DNA of 64,000 nucleotides from Tachypleus tridentatus (Eukaryota > Arthropoda > Merostomata > Xiphosura > Limulidae), in contig NC_134834.1 in the NCBI RefSeq assembly GCF_004210375.1, positions 146,105,009 through 146,169,008 on the forward strand, given 5' to 3'. Shown here one piece after another: positions 58,101 through 64,000 of the stretch (its first letter is position 1; every line of letters begins with the position of its first letter). The position numbers were made by a program, and so were the translations under genes. The notes under the pieces were generated by a model, which saw nothing but the letters and a program-made list of their open reading frames with translations, searched no databases and had not been told where the DNA came from.

Positions 58101-59451
58101 CTGGATTATTGTTAACACCAATTTTTATTTCTACATTAGCTTCTGTAACATTATAGATGACATCTTTTGTTTCTACATTAGGTTCTGTAACTTTGTCGAC
58201 GGCATCTTTTGTTTCTACATTAGGTTCTGTAACTTTGTCGACAGCATCTTTTATGCTTACATTAGGTTCTGTAACTTTGTTGACGGCAACCTTTATAACT
58301 GATGCTGATGGATAGAATAAAATACAAGTGAGCTTCAATGCTAGACATTTATACTGATAACAACAGCACGTTCATTCATTTATAATACTGAGTACATTAA
58401 TTCTTGATTCGTCCAGTTTAATACACTTAATCTTGCTTCAATATAATTAAGAGAAAACTGTTAAATACAATTACAGGTAACTATCGTCACATCCATTCCT
58501 AGTTAAAGTATTGGTCCTAACAGTATGGAGTGACAAAGCTTCGTAATATAAAAAAAAATTCTTATATTCCTCTATAACTTAGTATAAATTATTTATTTTA
58601 CAGAGGTGTAAAAATACCTCGATCAGAAAGGTATGTCTTTTTGGTCAAGGTATTAAAAGATATATATAGTTAACGTAAGCTCAAACATTTATAAGAACAT
58701 TAGACAAGCAACTGGAAGATGGGTTATATGAGTAAGTTGTTGAATTTTTTACAACATTGCAACAATTAGAACCTTTATTAACGACATTATAACAATTAGA
58801 ACATTCATGCATGATATTACAACAATTAGAACCTTTATTAACGATATTGAAACGAGTAGAAGCTTTATTAGCAATATTACAACAATTGGAACCTTTATTA
58901 ACGATATTGAAACGGGTAGAAGCATTATTAACAATATCACAACAATTGGAACCTTTATTAACGATATTGAAACGGGTAGAAGCATTATTAACAATATCAC
59001 AACAATTGGAACCTTTATTAACGATATTGAAACGGGTAGAAGCATTATTAACAATATCACAACAATTGGAACCTTTATTAACGATACTGAAACGGGTAGA
59101 AGCATTATTAACAATATCACAACAATTGGAACCTTTATTAACAATATTACAGCAACTACAGCTTTCATTACAAATATTACAAGAGTTAAAACCCTTATTA
59201 ACGACATTGCAACAACCAGAACGTTTATTAACGATATTGAAACAGGTAGAAGCTTTATTAACAGTATCACAACAGTTATAAAAACGTTTGTGTTGTGCGC
59301 TTTTTTCATCTGTATTTGTGGTAGTATTGGCACCTGAAATAGCACAAAGGAAAATAAAATATTTCTTACCTGAATGTCTCGATAGACAAAGTACAACGAA
59401 TAAAAGTACCACAATCCACACATTTCTTGGTCTAACTGACGAATCCATCAT
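43132..59451 (-). CDS. Gene B: secreted four-Kazal-domain protein with repeat and mucin-like region, 7 coding exons
   Basis: Coding exons are 59370-59451, 55835-58304, 53822-53968, 48842-48891, 47450-47564, 44193-44336 and 43132-43180: 3057 nt, 1018 residues, all phases matching. Order: signal peptide (residues 1-27); 14-residue repeats (about 30-210); Ser/Thr/Asn/Glu-rich low-complexity region (to about 800) with several N-x-S/T sites and a basic stretch GRKR; Kazal domains at 818-862, 869-911, 924-966 and 972-1014. Each has C-P-x-x-C at the first two cysteines and a single Gly plus 10 residues before the sixth. Residues at the usual P1 position (second after Cys2) are Ile824, Asp875, Glu930 and Pro978. 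Kazal domains commonly inhibit serine proteases, but acidic or proline P1 residues make trypsin or chymotrypsin inhibition unlikely for domains 2-4. An extracellular inhibitor or a matrix/binding protein are both possible. Confidence 0.85.
43501..43749. mobile_element. Mariner-type MITE with perfect 26-bp terminal inverted repeats
   Basis: The ends read CAGGGTGTTCGGAAAGTCAC and continue inverted at the other end, identical over 26 bp, flanked by TA on each side (43499-43500 and 43750-43751). 249 bp with no coding content, in the last intron of gene B. Perfect repeats suggest recent insertion. Confidence 0.9.
44193..44336 (-). CDS. Gene B exon 6: end of Kazal 3, most of Kazal 4
   Basis: 144 nt, phase 2 at both ends (acceptor GAAATCTTACAAG|GAGAGG, donor TGTGG|GTACGTAG). 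IQVVDMKQC closes domain 3; CPRIC, VPFPDVVCGSDGKLY and C-x6-C form domain 4. The acceptor's pyrimidine tract is modest, but phase and the 10-residue Gly-to-Cys6 spacing support it. Confidence 0.85.
44638..44912 (+). mobile_element. SINE-A, complete
   Basis: In a gene B intron, 300 bp upstream of exon 6 in the sense of transcription. Confidence 0.88.
44935..45193 (+). mobile_element. SINE-A, head-to-tail with the previous copy
   Basis: The head lacks part of the anticodon arm (GAGCTCGACTCTTTGGTTC). Confidence 0.85.
45935..47125 (+). pseudogene. Decayed Tc1-like transposase
   Basis: The N-terminal part (45948-46295) looks like the helix-turn-helix DNA-binding region of Tc1 transposases; a central part follows (46320-46670). 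After an insertion the C-terminal PPQSPNLNPVEKIWD motif, which precedes the last catalytic acidic residue, is at about 46872-46920. Stops and frame changes make it inactive. It lies in the intron between gene B exons 5 and 6. Confidence 0.75.
46701..46870. mobile_element. Inverted-repeat element inside the Tc1 relic
   Basis: Arms at 46727-46761 and 46822-46857 are inverted copies (ATATTCTCAAGACGGCT against AGCCGTCTTGAGAATAT in core). The element separates the transposase piece ending ADGVIR from the MLPPQSPNLNP piece. ATTCG occurs on both sides (46696-46700 and 46866-46870), a possible 5-bp target duplication. Confidence 0.65.
47240..47345 (-). mobile_element. SINE-B
   Basis: GAATGGGCTATCTGTGTTCT, AGTATCGAAGCCCAG, GCAGTTATGCCGCTGTGTCA; about 100 bp below gene B exon 5. 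Confidence 0.8.
47450..47564 (-). CDS. Gene B exon 5: most of Kazal 3
   Basis: 115 nt, entering in phase 1 (ATATTTCGCAG|AATTCC) and leaving in phase 2 (TGTGG|GTAAGATTT). It encodes EFRNYNP, then CPQQC, LEVYDPTCGSDGRVY and C-x6-C. Glu is at the inferred P1. Confidence 0.87.
47775..47980 (+). mobile_element. SINE-A, old
   Basis: TTATTTGGTCAATCGAGAGTT, CTGCCTTCCCCGAG and TTACACGAAAATCT mark the frame. Confidence 0.5.
48534..48737 (+). mobile_element. SINE-A, head missing
   Basis: Begins at CCCAATATGCTCGCC; ends about 105 bp below the 50-nt exon of gene B. Confidence 0.9.
48842..48891 (-). CDS. Gene B exon 4: 50-nt micro-exon closing Kazal 2
   Basis: The acceptor TTATTTGTTAAAG|GAAAG is in phase 2 and the donor GACAAAG|GTGGGA in phase 1. 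The 16 codons read KEVKIQNLKNC then YIRDK. The Cys sits exactly 10 residues after the split Gly, as in the other three domains, and the phase-1 exit is what the next exon requires. Without it the reading frame breaks and domain 2 lacks its sixth cysteine. Confidence 0.75.
49266..49282. repeat. AT microsatellite
   Basis: Short run of ATATAT in the intron between gene B exons 3 and 4. Confidence 0.7.
49371..49637 (+). mobile_element. SINE-A, complete
   Basis: CCCGGCATGTCTATGTGGATT head; CGCGGGTTCGAATCCTCGTC B box. Confidence 0.92.
50088..50240 (+). mobile_element. SINE-A-like, old fragment
   Basis: GCGTTATTAAAGTGATGG...GTCAGTTGAG and TAAGTTAGGGACGGCTAAAC. Confidence 0.45.
50745..50930 (+). 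mobile_element. SINE-A-like, old fragment
   Basis: ACTGTGAATTCGAGACTTCA head-like part; GATTAGGGACGACTTTC near the end. Confidence 0.45.
51677..51950 (+). mobile_element. SINE-A, near complete
   Basis: GACCTGGTGATTAAGGCGCT head; the part after the B box is shortened. Confidence 0.87.
52531..52548. repeat. Poly-T run of about 18
   Basis: Uninterrupted T run on the plus strand, in a gene B intron. Confidence 0.8.
53138..53162 (+). repeat. G-rich run
   Basis: GCGGGGGTGGTGGTGGTGGGG could form a G-quadruplex in principle. Intronic in gene B, between exons 3 and 4. Confidence 0.6.
53822..53968 (-). CDS. Gene B exon 3: end of Kazal 1, most of Kazal 2
   Basis: 147 nt, phase 2 at both ends (acceptor GTCTCATACAG|CGGTG, donor TGTGG|GTAAGTGG). 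It supplies Cys6 of domain 1 (VGSWEFC) and Cys1-5 of domain 2 (CPSTC, LDIYEPVC, then C-x6-C). Domain 2 lacks the usual CGSDG after Cys3 and reads CSEDSVIY, so its central loop has diverged. Confidence 0.88.
54088..54188 (-). mobile_element. SINE-B
   Basis: GTTAAGCGCAAAGATACACA and GAGACGTACCGCTGTGCCAC. Confidence 0.8.
54212..54474 (-). mobile_element. SINE-A, complete
   Basis: In the intron between gene B exons 2 and 3; abuts a minus-strand SINE-B. Confidence 0.92.
54775..55263 (+). mobile_element. SINE-A, split by a second SINE-A
   Basis: The left half (54775-54868) begins at the B box; the right half resumes at 55148. TGGTAAAATAGT occurs at both edges (54857-54868 and 55148-55159), a clear 12-bp target duplication. 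Confidence 0.9.
54869..55147 (-). mobile_element. SINE-A, complete, nested insertion
   Basis: Tail-first copy ending in the head TTAGCCATGTCGGGCCC; younger than its host copy. Confidence 0.92.
55638..55740 (+). mobile_element. SINE-B
   Basis: ACTTACAACTCTAAAGTTCC, GGTTCGATTTCCCGCG. Confidence 0.7.
55835..58304 (-). CDS. Gene B exon 2: repeat region, Ser/Thr-rich region and first Kazal domain
   Basis: A single 2470-nt open exon. The acceptor TTCTATCCATCAG|CATCAG has a second possible site 6 nt on (58298); both keep phase 1. It opens with 14-residue repeats, runs through about 600 residues rich in Ser, Thr, Asn and Glu, and ends with five cysteines of Kazal domain 1 (CPKDC, DPVCGTNGKVY, then C-x6-C). 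The donor TTGCGG|GTGAGT is in phase 2. Domain 1 has nine residues between Cys2 and Cys3, where the other three have seven. Confidence 0.88.
57809..58293 (-). repeat. 42-bp coding tandem repeats (14 residues) in gene B
   Basis: Eleven full units and a partial one, all in frame. Two sub-types: AVDKVTEPNVETKD in the first four and AVNNNPETTVETVD in the rest. Units at the 3' end are more diverged. Length variation between individuals is likely. Confidence 0.88.
58681..59333 (-). CDS. Possible alternative last exon with Cys-pair repeats (uncertain)
   Basis: Read in frame with gene B's signal-peptide exon, the minus strand stays open to TGA at 58683-58681. The translation is mostly 10- and 20-residue repeats of the type NCCDIVNNAS / TRFNIVNKGS. 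AATAAA lies on the minus strand at 58597-58592. It could be a short secreted isoform of about 256 residues. Against this, a second minus frame and two plus frames are also open because the array simply has few stops, and one repeat unit differs by an Asn-to-Ser change. It may only be intron. Confidence 0.3.
58751..59290. repeat. 30-bp tandem array with 60-bp higher-order period, 18 units
   Basis: Eighteen consecutive 30-bp units, most ending TTATTA. In the centre two unit types alternate, one with AACGGGTAGAAGCA and one with AACAATTGGAACC, giving a 60-bp period with almost no change; the edges are more diverged. The array sits in intron 1 of gene B. Confidence 0.9.
59334..59369 (-). other. 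36-nt GT-AG segment in frame after the signal peptide
   Basis: Bounded by GTAAGAAAT and GCTATTTCAG, 36 nt long, a multiple of three and free of stops. It is too short for an ordinary intron. If kept, the frame runs from the signal peptide straight into the Cys-pair repeats at 58681-59333. The acceptor's strong pyrimidine tract suggests that it may be real and used by another donor. Confidence 0.4.
59370..59451 (-). CDS. Gene B exon 1, signal peptide
   Basis: Two ATGs are adjacent (59451 and 59448); the second has the better context (A at -3, G at +4). The 27 residues include the core VWIVVLLFVVLCL and end RHS. The donor CATTCAG|GTAAGAAAT is strong and in phase 1, matching the phase-1 acceptor of the 2470-nt exon. 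Confidence 0.7.
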
Positions 59452-59737
59452 TAACTTTCCCAGAATTTCAGCCCTATACACAAAATTAGCGAGTATATTC
59501 AAAACCGGAGATTGGTTACAGGGAAGGCAGGAAATATCGTGGAGCTCTGCTTTCACAAAATCGAAAGAGACTCAGCACCCAGTCACTCGGATCAACTACA
59601 GCCTCCAAAAGTTGACGAAGCACGATTGTTCTTAACTAGCTCGGAGGAGAAAGACTGTGTAGTTTTAACAGAACTCTTCTTTTTCAGAATGCCAAAGAGA
59701 AAATGCAGTGATGCGCTAAACGTCTTCACTTACATAC

Positions 59738-59759
59738 CTGGAAGTCACCACGAAGAACT
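59738..59759 (-). other. Candidate gene B untranslated leader exon
   Basis: The minus strand shows an initiator-like ATCAGTTC at about 59759 and then a strong donor TTCCAG|GTATGTAAG. Possible acceptors lie before the first coding exon, for example GTGAAAGCAG about 90 nt upstream of the ATG. I see no good TATA box, and the leader could instead be continuous with exon 1. Confidence 0.25.
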
Positions 59760-60454
59760 GATAATTTTCTAACACTTTTGAAGGGAATTTAGCTATCGTG
59801 TTGTAGGGCACGCCTTCCGTTCACCTTGGTTCATGTTAGACATTCACCTGCCTGCGCCACCTGACCGTAATATCTAACTCTGATGGCTACCTAACCAGAA
59901 CGAAGTTACCCTTGTTTTATAGCTTTCACTAACGAAATATATATATATGTAAATATAGTAAGGTATTTCTTGATCTACGTTTTTAAGCCATTTGTTGTTG
60001 TTTCTTTTTATATACGAAAAGACAAGCTGCTGTAGTGGAATTTTGAAACTTTGTCGCATTCGATTTCAAGCCTTGTTCCCGTTCCACATTGAGTAACCTA
60101 TTTGTAACAAAAATAAACAAAACAATCATGTATTGAACAATAAAATTATTTATTTAACTCCAAAAGGAACTGAATTCTTGTGGCAGCCCGCATTATAATA
60201 CTACAGAGGTGAGCTGGAGTTAGGTGTTATTCTTGAAGGTGTTAATTTTAAACGATGTTTCTAATTAGTAGTGGTTTTAGACTTTCATTGACGTTAATAA
60301 TTCGTTTTTTTTCTGACGTTTTTTAAGGCGAAAGGACATTTAATAGGCTTCAGACAGTTAATTGGGCATCTTCATGAATATTAAATATATTAGATTTTTT
60401 AAACCATATTGCCAGCGGTTAAGACTGTATAATATGTTTTAAATAGATACTTTA

Positions 60455-60575
60455 TGTGTGTTTTCTTATAGTAAAGCCACATCAGGCTATCTGCTGAGCC
60501 CAGCGAGAGGAATCGAACCGCTGAGGTGAGAGTTGTAGATTCGTAGACTTACCGCTGTACCAGCGTGGAGCGACA
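60455..60575 (-). mobile_element. SINE-B
   Basis: TTTTCTTATAGTAAAGCCAC, GAATCGAACCGCTGAGG, TAGACTTACCGCTGTACCAG. Confidence 0.85.
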
Positions 60576-60602
60576 GATAGTGTCTGTGTGTGTGTGTGTT
60601 TT
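60576..60602. repeat. TG microsatellite between two SINE-B copies
   Basis: TGTCTGTGTGTGTGTGTG, then a SINE-B tail beginning TTTTCTTATAGTAAAGCC. Confidence 0.7.
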
Positions 60603-60712
60603 CTTATAGTAAAGCCACGTCGGGCTATCTACTGAGCCCACTGAGGGGAGTCGAACCCCTGATTTTAGCGTTTAAATCCGTAGAAATAACGCTGTACTTG
60701 CGGGGGACGCAA
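60599..60712 (-). mobile_element. SINE-B, head-to-tail with the previous copy
   Basis: GGGGAGTCGAACCCCTGATT and TAACGCTGTACTTGCGGGGG. Confidence 0.85.
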
Positions 60713-61065
60713 CAGATACTGATTGTATTGTAACCGTAATTATAAAATCCTGTATTATATCCAGAATCTATAAATGAATGTATTTATGAAATTATTGTTT
60801 ACGGTGTTTGGATTGTAACCTTAATGGTAGCTCATGGTTAAATTTAGGGCTCGATCCCTGCAGCACTAACCGCACATCTAGCTCATAGTGCAGCTTTGCG
60901 ATTAATAATAAATGTATAATCTTGTATTGTATCTGAAGGCTGTTTATATTCGAAATAAATTATATTCTACGGCAACCCGCATTCCAATCTTACTTATTTT
61001 TACAGTTTATGAACCAGAACTCAACCACTAAGATGTCGGCAATATGTTAGTCATTAGGTGTTTAC

Positions 61066-61336
61066 TTTGGAACCGCTAGGTGGTTAGGGCACTGAACTCG
61101 CAACTTGAGGGTCGCGACTTCGAATCCTCGTCTCACCAATTATGCTCACAATTTTAGCCGTGGAATCATTAAAATGTGACGGTTATTCCCACTATTCGTT
61201 GGTAAAAGAGCAGCTCAAGAGTTGGTAGTGGGTAGTGATGATTAGCTACCTTCCCTCTCCTCTTTCACTGCTAAATTAGGATAGCTAGCGCAGATAAATC
61301 TCGCGTAGCTTTGAGCGAAATTCAAAACAAACGAAA
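61066..61336 (+). mobile_element. SINE-A, complete
   Basis: CCGCTAGGTGGTTAGGGCAC head; ends AAATTCAAAACAAACGAAAC. Confidence 0.9.
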
Positions 61337-61687
61337 CCAAACTTTCGAACCTCAAATCCTCCAATGTTAAAGTTGTCTTATAAATTGGACCACTTGTAGA
61401 GCAAGTAAATATGTTTCATTTTTTCATAACGATGAACATTAGAAGTTTTTATTATTAGTCAGAGGGAAGAGTTATGGACGACTGATTAAAAAATTAACAA
61501 CAGTGAACTTCAAATTTGATGCTTATTATAATATTTTAGAATTAGAATTGAAGGTTGATAAGGTTTACCAAAGTTTCAAGTTCGTTTCCTGATGACGGCC
61601 ACACAAGTGATCGAAACATTTTAACAATATTGAACAAAAAATAAAAATAAATACACCATTTAAAAGCTGTATCTCTGAGCTTTTATT

Positions 61688-61963
61688 TTGTTTGTTTGTT
61701 TTGAATTTCGCGTAAAGCTACACGAGGGCTATCTGCGCTAGCCTTCCTAATTTAGCAGTGTAAGAATAGAAGGAAGGCAGCTTGTTATCACCACTGACCA
61801 CCAACTCTTGGGCTACTCTTTTACCAACGAATAGTGGGATTGATCATCATATTATAACGCCCCCACGGCTGAAAGGGCAAGCATGTTTGATGTAACGGGG
61901 ATTCGAAACCGAGACCCTCGGATTACGAGTCGAGTGCCTTAACCACCTGGCCATGCCGGGCCA
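61688..61963 (-). mobile_element. SINE-A, complete
   Basis: Among the best preserved; head ACCACCTGGCCATGCCGGGCC, anticodon loop TTACGAG on this strand. Confidence 0.93.
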
Positions 61964-62389
61964 GTTGCACGACACCGTCTTTAGTTTATGACAGGGAACA
62001 GCTTTTCTGAGCATGGAAGCTGGAATGATTTAAGAACGGAATAATACATAACAATTGTTTAATACATATATATGTAGTAAGGGTAATCGATTTGTAACTA
62101 CTAATGATGAGCCTATTGGATAGGAGGTCGAAGGTTTGAGATTTGATGGAGCTAAACACTTCTGCACTTACTGGCATGTTATTAAAGTGACAGTTAATTC
62201 CATAAGTCAGTTCAATGATTCAAACAAAGCCTATGTAGTGGCGGATACTGCTGGCTGGATGCTTTTCTTTCGGTCAGTTATTCAAAATTAAGAACGGCTA
62301 CACATGAATCCTTGTGTTTTCTGACCCAGTTACTCACGTGTGCATAAACTGCAGTTCGGGTTGAATATCAAATTCGAATTCTTCTGTGA

Positions 62390-62510
62390 TTGTTGGAAGT
62401 TAAGCACGAAGCTGTACTATGGGCTGTCTGTACTCTGCCCACCACGGTATCGAAACGTGGATTTTAGCGTTGTAAGTCCGCAGACATATAGCCGTGCTAC
62501 TTGGGGTCTC
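62390..62510 (-). mobile_element. SINE-B
   Basis: GGAAGTTAAGCACGAAGCTG, CGGTATCGAAACGTGG, CAGACATATAGCCGTGCTAC. Confidence 0.8.
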
Positions 62511-62643
62511 CTTTGGCGAAGTTTTGGTTATTTCGAGTTTAGTACTTAGCATTGTTATTCAGTGACCTAATTTTAAAAAAATTCTCAAAACTTGTAAGGA
62601 AAACCAACATTTCGTAAGAAAATAATACGTTTGATATAGTTCT

Positions 62644-62665
62644 TTTATTTTAAGTACTTTTTATT
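62644..62665 (-). terminator. Two AATAAA signals after gene C
   Basis: The minus strand reads AATAAA at 62665-62660 and again at 62649-62644, 13 and 29 nt past the stop codon, implying a very short 3' UTR. Confidence 0.5.
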
Positions 62666-62677
62666 TCACTCAAAGTA

Positions 62678-62902
62678 TCATAATATTAAACGTATCTCCT
62701 GCGGCGGAGCTGGCTTACAGGACTTTGATTTGTTTACATTGGTCCTTGATGCCAGTTCTCCTCTCACACTGCTAGTTAACAGAAAGACTATATCTCCTTC
62801 CACGTATCCCTTTAGGGCTTCTAGTGACATAACAGTAATTCTGGCACGAATTCTAAGAGTATCACATAACTCGCTTTGCCTTAACTCAAAGGTGTGGTTA
62901 TA
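62678..62902 (-). CDS. Gene C, last coding exon (partial gene)
   Basis: A GC-richer, non-repeat block open for 74 codons after a phase-0 acceptor (AACTTCTTAG|TATAAC), ending in TGA at 62680-62678. The product starts YNHTFELRQSELC, contains LEALKGYVEGDIVFLL and ends CKPAPPQEIRLIL, with two cysteines about 50 residues apart. Two AATAAA signals follow the stop within 35 bp, which supports a final exon. I do not recognise the family; the alternating hydrophobic and basic pattern suggests a beta-sheet extracellular domain, which is inference. An internal donor (TCCT|GTAAGC, phase 1) could instead splice onward into gene B. Upstream exons lie beyond the right edge. Confidence 0.6.
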   Translation of the reverse strand, partial: YNHTFELRQSELCDTLRIRARITVMSLEALKGYVEGDIVFLLTSSVRGELASRTNVNKSKSCKPAPPQEIRLIL

Positions 62903-63119
62903 CTAAGAAGTTAACTTAGGAAAATATTCGTAAAGTTTTGCGTTTATTTTATGACCAAAATTTTCAATCATAAAAATTTTTTATTGAAAGTTAAATGAAA
63001 ATATACGTAGTCGAATCATTTCGAAAAAAACGGTCATAATGGTATTGATAACACACTACAAAATTAGATTTAGTCATGCTCTCGCTGACAATGTGGTCAG
63101 TGTTCTTAAATTGTGAAGG

Positions 63120-63350
63120 TCAATAATTAATGGTTTGCGTCTCAGTGCCGAGAAAATGAGCTGTGTACTTGAGGCCCTTAGGCGAGTTATAAGAGTAATA
63201 GAGATAACCTACTACTGATAAAAGTAGTCCAAGAGTTAGCGGTAAGTGCTGTTGACTGCTTTCCGTGTAGTCTGTCAGTGCAAACTCAGGGAAACTGTGC
63301 GCATGTAATTTTATGTGTACATTTTCGCAAGACTACGGAAACAAAACACC
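63120..63350 (+). mobile_element. SINE-A-like, old
   Basis: AAAGTAGTCCAAGAGTTAGCGG and GCTTTCCGTGTAGTCTGTC are the recognisable parts. Confidence 0.5.
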
Positions 63351-63411
63351 TTTTTCAAAACCTAAATCTATACCACCGCAAGGAGAAAACAATCCAAGTT
63401 TTCACTTAAAC

Positions 63412-63690
63412 GGGGCCTAACATAGACTAGTTGTTAGGACATTTGCCTCACAGTCTATGAGTCGTGGGTTCGAATTCCCGGCACATCGAACATGCTTGCA
63501 ACTTCAGCAGTGGAGACATTTTAATCTGACTGTCAATTATACTCTTCGTTGGTAACGAAAGTTATCCAAGAGCTGGTGGTAGGTTGTATTGGCTAGCTTC
63601 CTTTTCTCTTGTCTGTAACTGCTACATGAGGGATGGCTAGTACAGATAGCCCTTTGTAGCTTTCCACGGAATTTGAAACAAACTAAACCA
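63412..63690 (+). mobile_element. SINE-A, complete but diverged
   Basis: Head GGGGCCTAACATAGACTAGT, B box GGGTTCGAATTCCC. Confidence 0.82.
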
Positions 63691-64000
63691 TGTAATCGGA
63701 AAACTAGGTAGTGCCAAACCCTGATCTATATGAGAAAAGTGTAAAGGTGGAGTTATAAATAAAGTGTATAGTACTTTGGATTTCGTGGGTAAGGATATAT
63801 AAAATTAATTTTGAATTTTAATATTTCATCCTGTTAATCTAACTGATGTAACATAGTTGATGTAACTTGAGACATATTATTCAGTTGATAATAGATATAA
63901 GATTTATTATACACAAGTTGAGGCACCCTTCTTTTGTTCGGGTTATGAACTTTAAAAAAAAATGTGTGTGGGAGTGTTATGATAAATCATACAAAAGTTC

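Larger units (their letters stand above)
59760..62643. other. Intergenic between gene B and gene C
   Basis: Holds SINE-A and SINE-B copies. No coding exon seen. Confidence 0.55.
62903..64000. other. Right edge, probably an intron of gene C
   Basis: Two SINE-A copies in AT-rich DNA; no further exon recognised. Confidence 0.45.

Noticed and set aside
58807..59337. Long plus-strand frames and a second minus frame over the 30-bp array
   Set aside because: They arise because the repeat unit is a multiple of three and lacks stops; none has a start context or splice partner.
20733..63490. tRNA genes at the many Thr(CGT)-like heads
   Set aside because: Each is followed by the same SINE body and tail and carries arm mismatches; they are SINE promoters, not functional tRNAs.
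1..64000. CRISPR arrays, bacterial operons, phage or plasmid features
   Set aside because: No spaced direct repeats of CRISPR type or dense prokaryotic genes; the window is clearly animal nuclear DNA.

Overview
The window is AT-rich eukaryotic DNA. Genes are split into short exons with GT-AG introns, polyadenylation signals are present, and introns and intergenic DNA are crowded with tRNA-derived SINEs and relics of Tc1/mariner, hAT, piggyBac and Ty3/gypsy elements. The dominant SINE (about 280-320 bp, Thr(CGT)-like tRNA head, tail ending in GCGCGAAATTCAAAACAAAC) is one I associate from memory with horseshoe crabs (Xiphosura: Limulus, Tachypleus, Carcinoscorpius). The metazoan and arthropod character is seen directly in TCAGT initiators and secreted Kazal and cysteine-rich proteins; the horseshoe-crab assignment is inference.

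Most of the coding signal lies on the minus strand in exons too short to show as long open frames. I assembled them by matching splice sites, intron phases and cysteine spacing. Gene A (minus, 12475 down to 1545) has three coding exons (12346-12423, 3499-3599, 1545-1668) and encodes a 100-residue secreted peptide with six cysteines in its mature part. Its core promoter is clear: TATAAAT at -31 and a TCAGT initiator.

Gene B (minus, about 59450 down to 43132) has seven coding exons and encodes a protein of about 1018 residues: signal peptide, a run of 14-residue repeats, a roughly 600-residue Ser/Thr/Asn/Glu-rich region, then four Kazal domains at the C terminus. The Kazal exons interlock: each domain is cut by a phase-2 intron just after its fifth cysteine, and the next exon starts with the segment carrying the sixth. 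One joining exon is only 50 nt (48842-48891), and the last carries just 15 codons and a stop (43132-43180). Intron 1 of gene B holds a 30-bp/60-bp tandem array that stays open in frame with the signal-peptide exon, so a short alternative secreted product is possible.

At the right edge (62678-62902, minus) is the last coding exon of a third gene, C, whose other exons lie outside the window; two AATAAA signals follow its stop within about 35 bp.

Layout: 1-12.5 kb gene A with SINE-rich introns; 12.5-43 kb intergenic DNA with SINEs, a 91-bp tandem array, a near-perfect 56-bp-arm palindrome, a tRNA-Asp pseudogene split by a hAT MITE, a decayed Ty3/gypsy pol and a piggyBac MITE; 43-59.5 kb gene B, its introns carrying a mariner MITE, a decayed Tc1 transposase with another element inside it, and many SINEs; 59.5-62.6 kb intergenic; 62.7-64 kb the end of gene C. 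I saw no rRNA, functional tRNA or CRISPR array. Genes A and B both encode secreted disulfide-rich proteins, but nothing shows that they act together.
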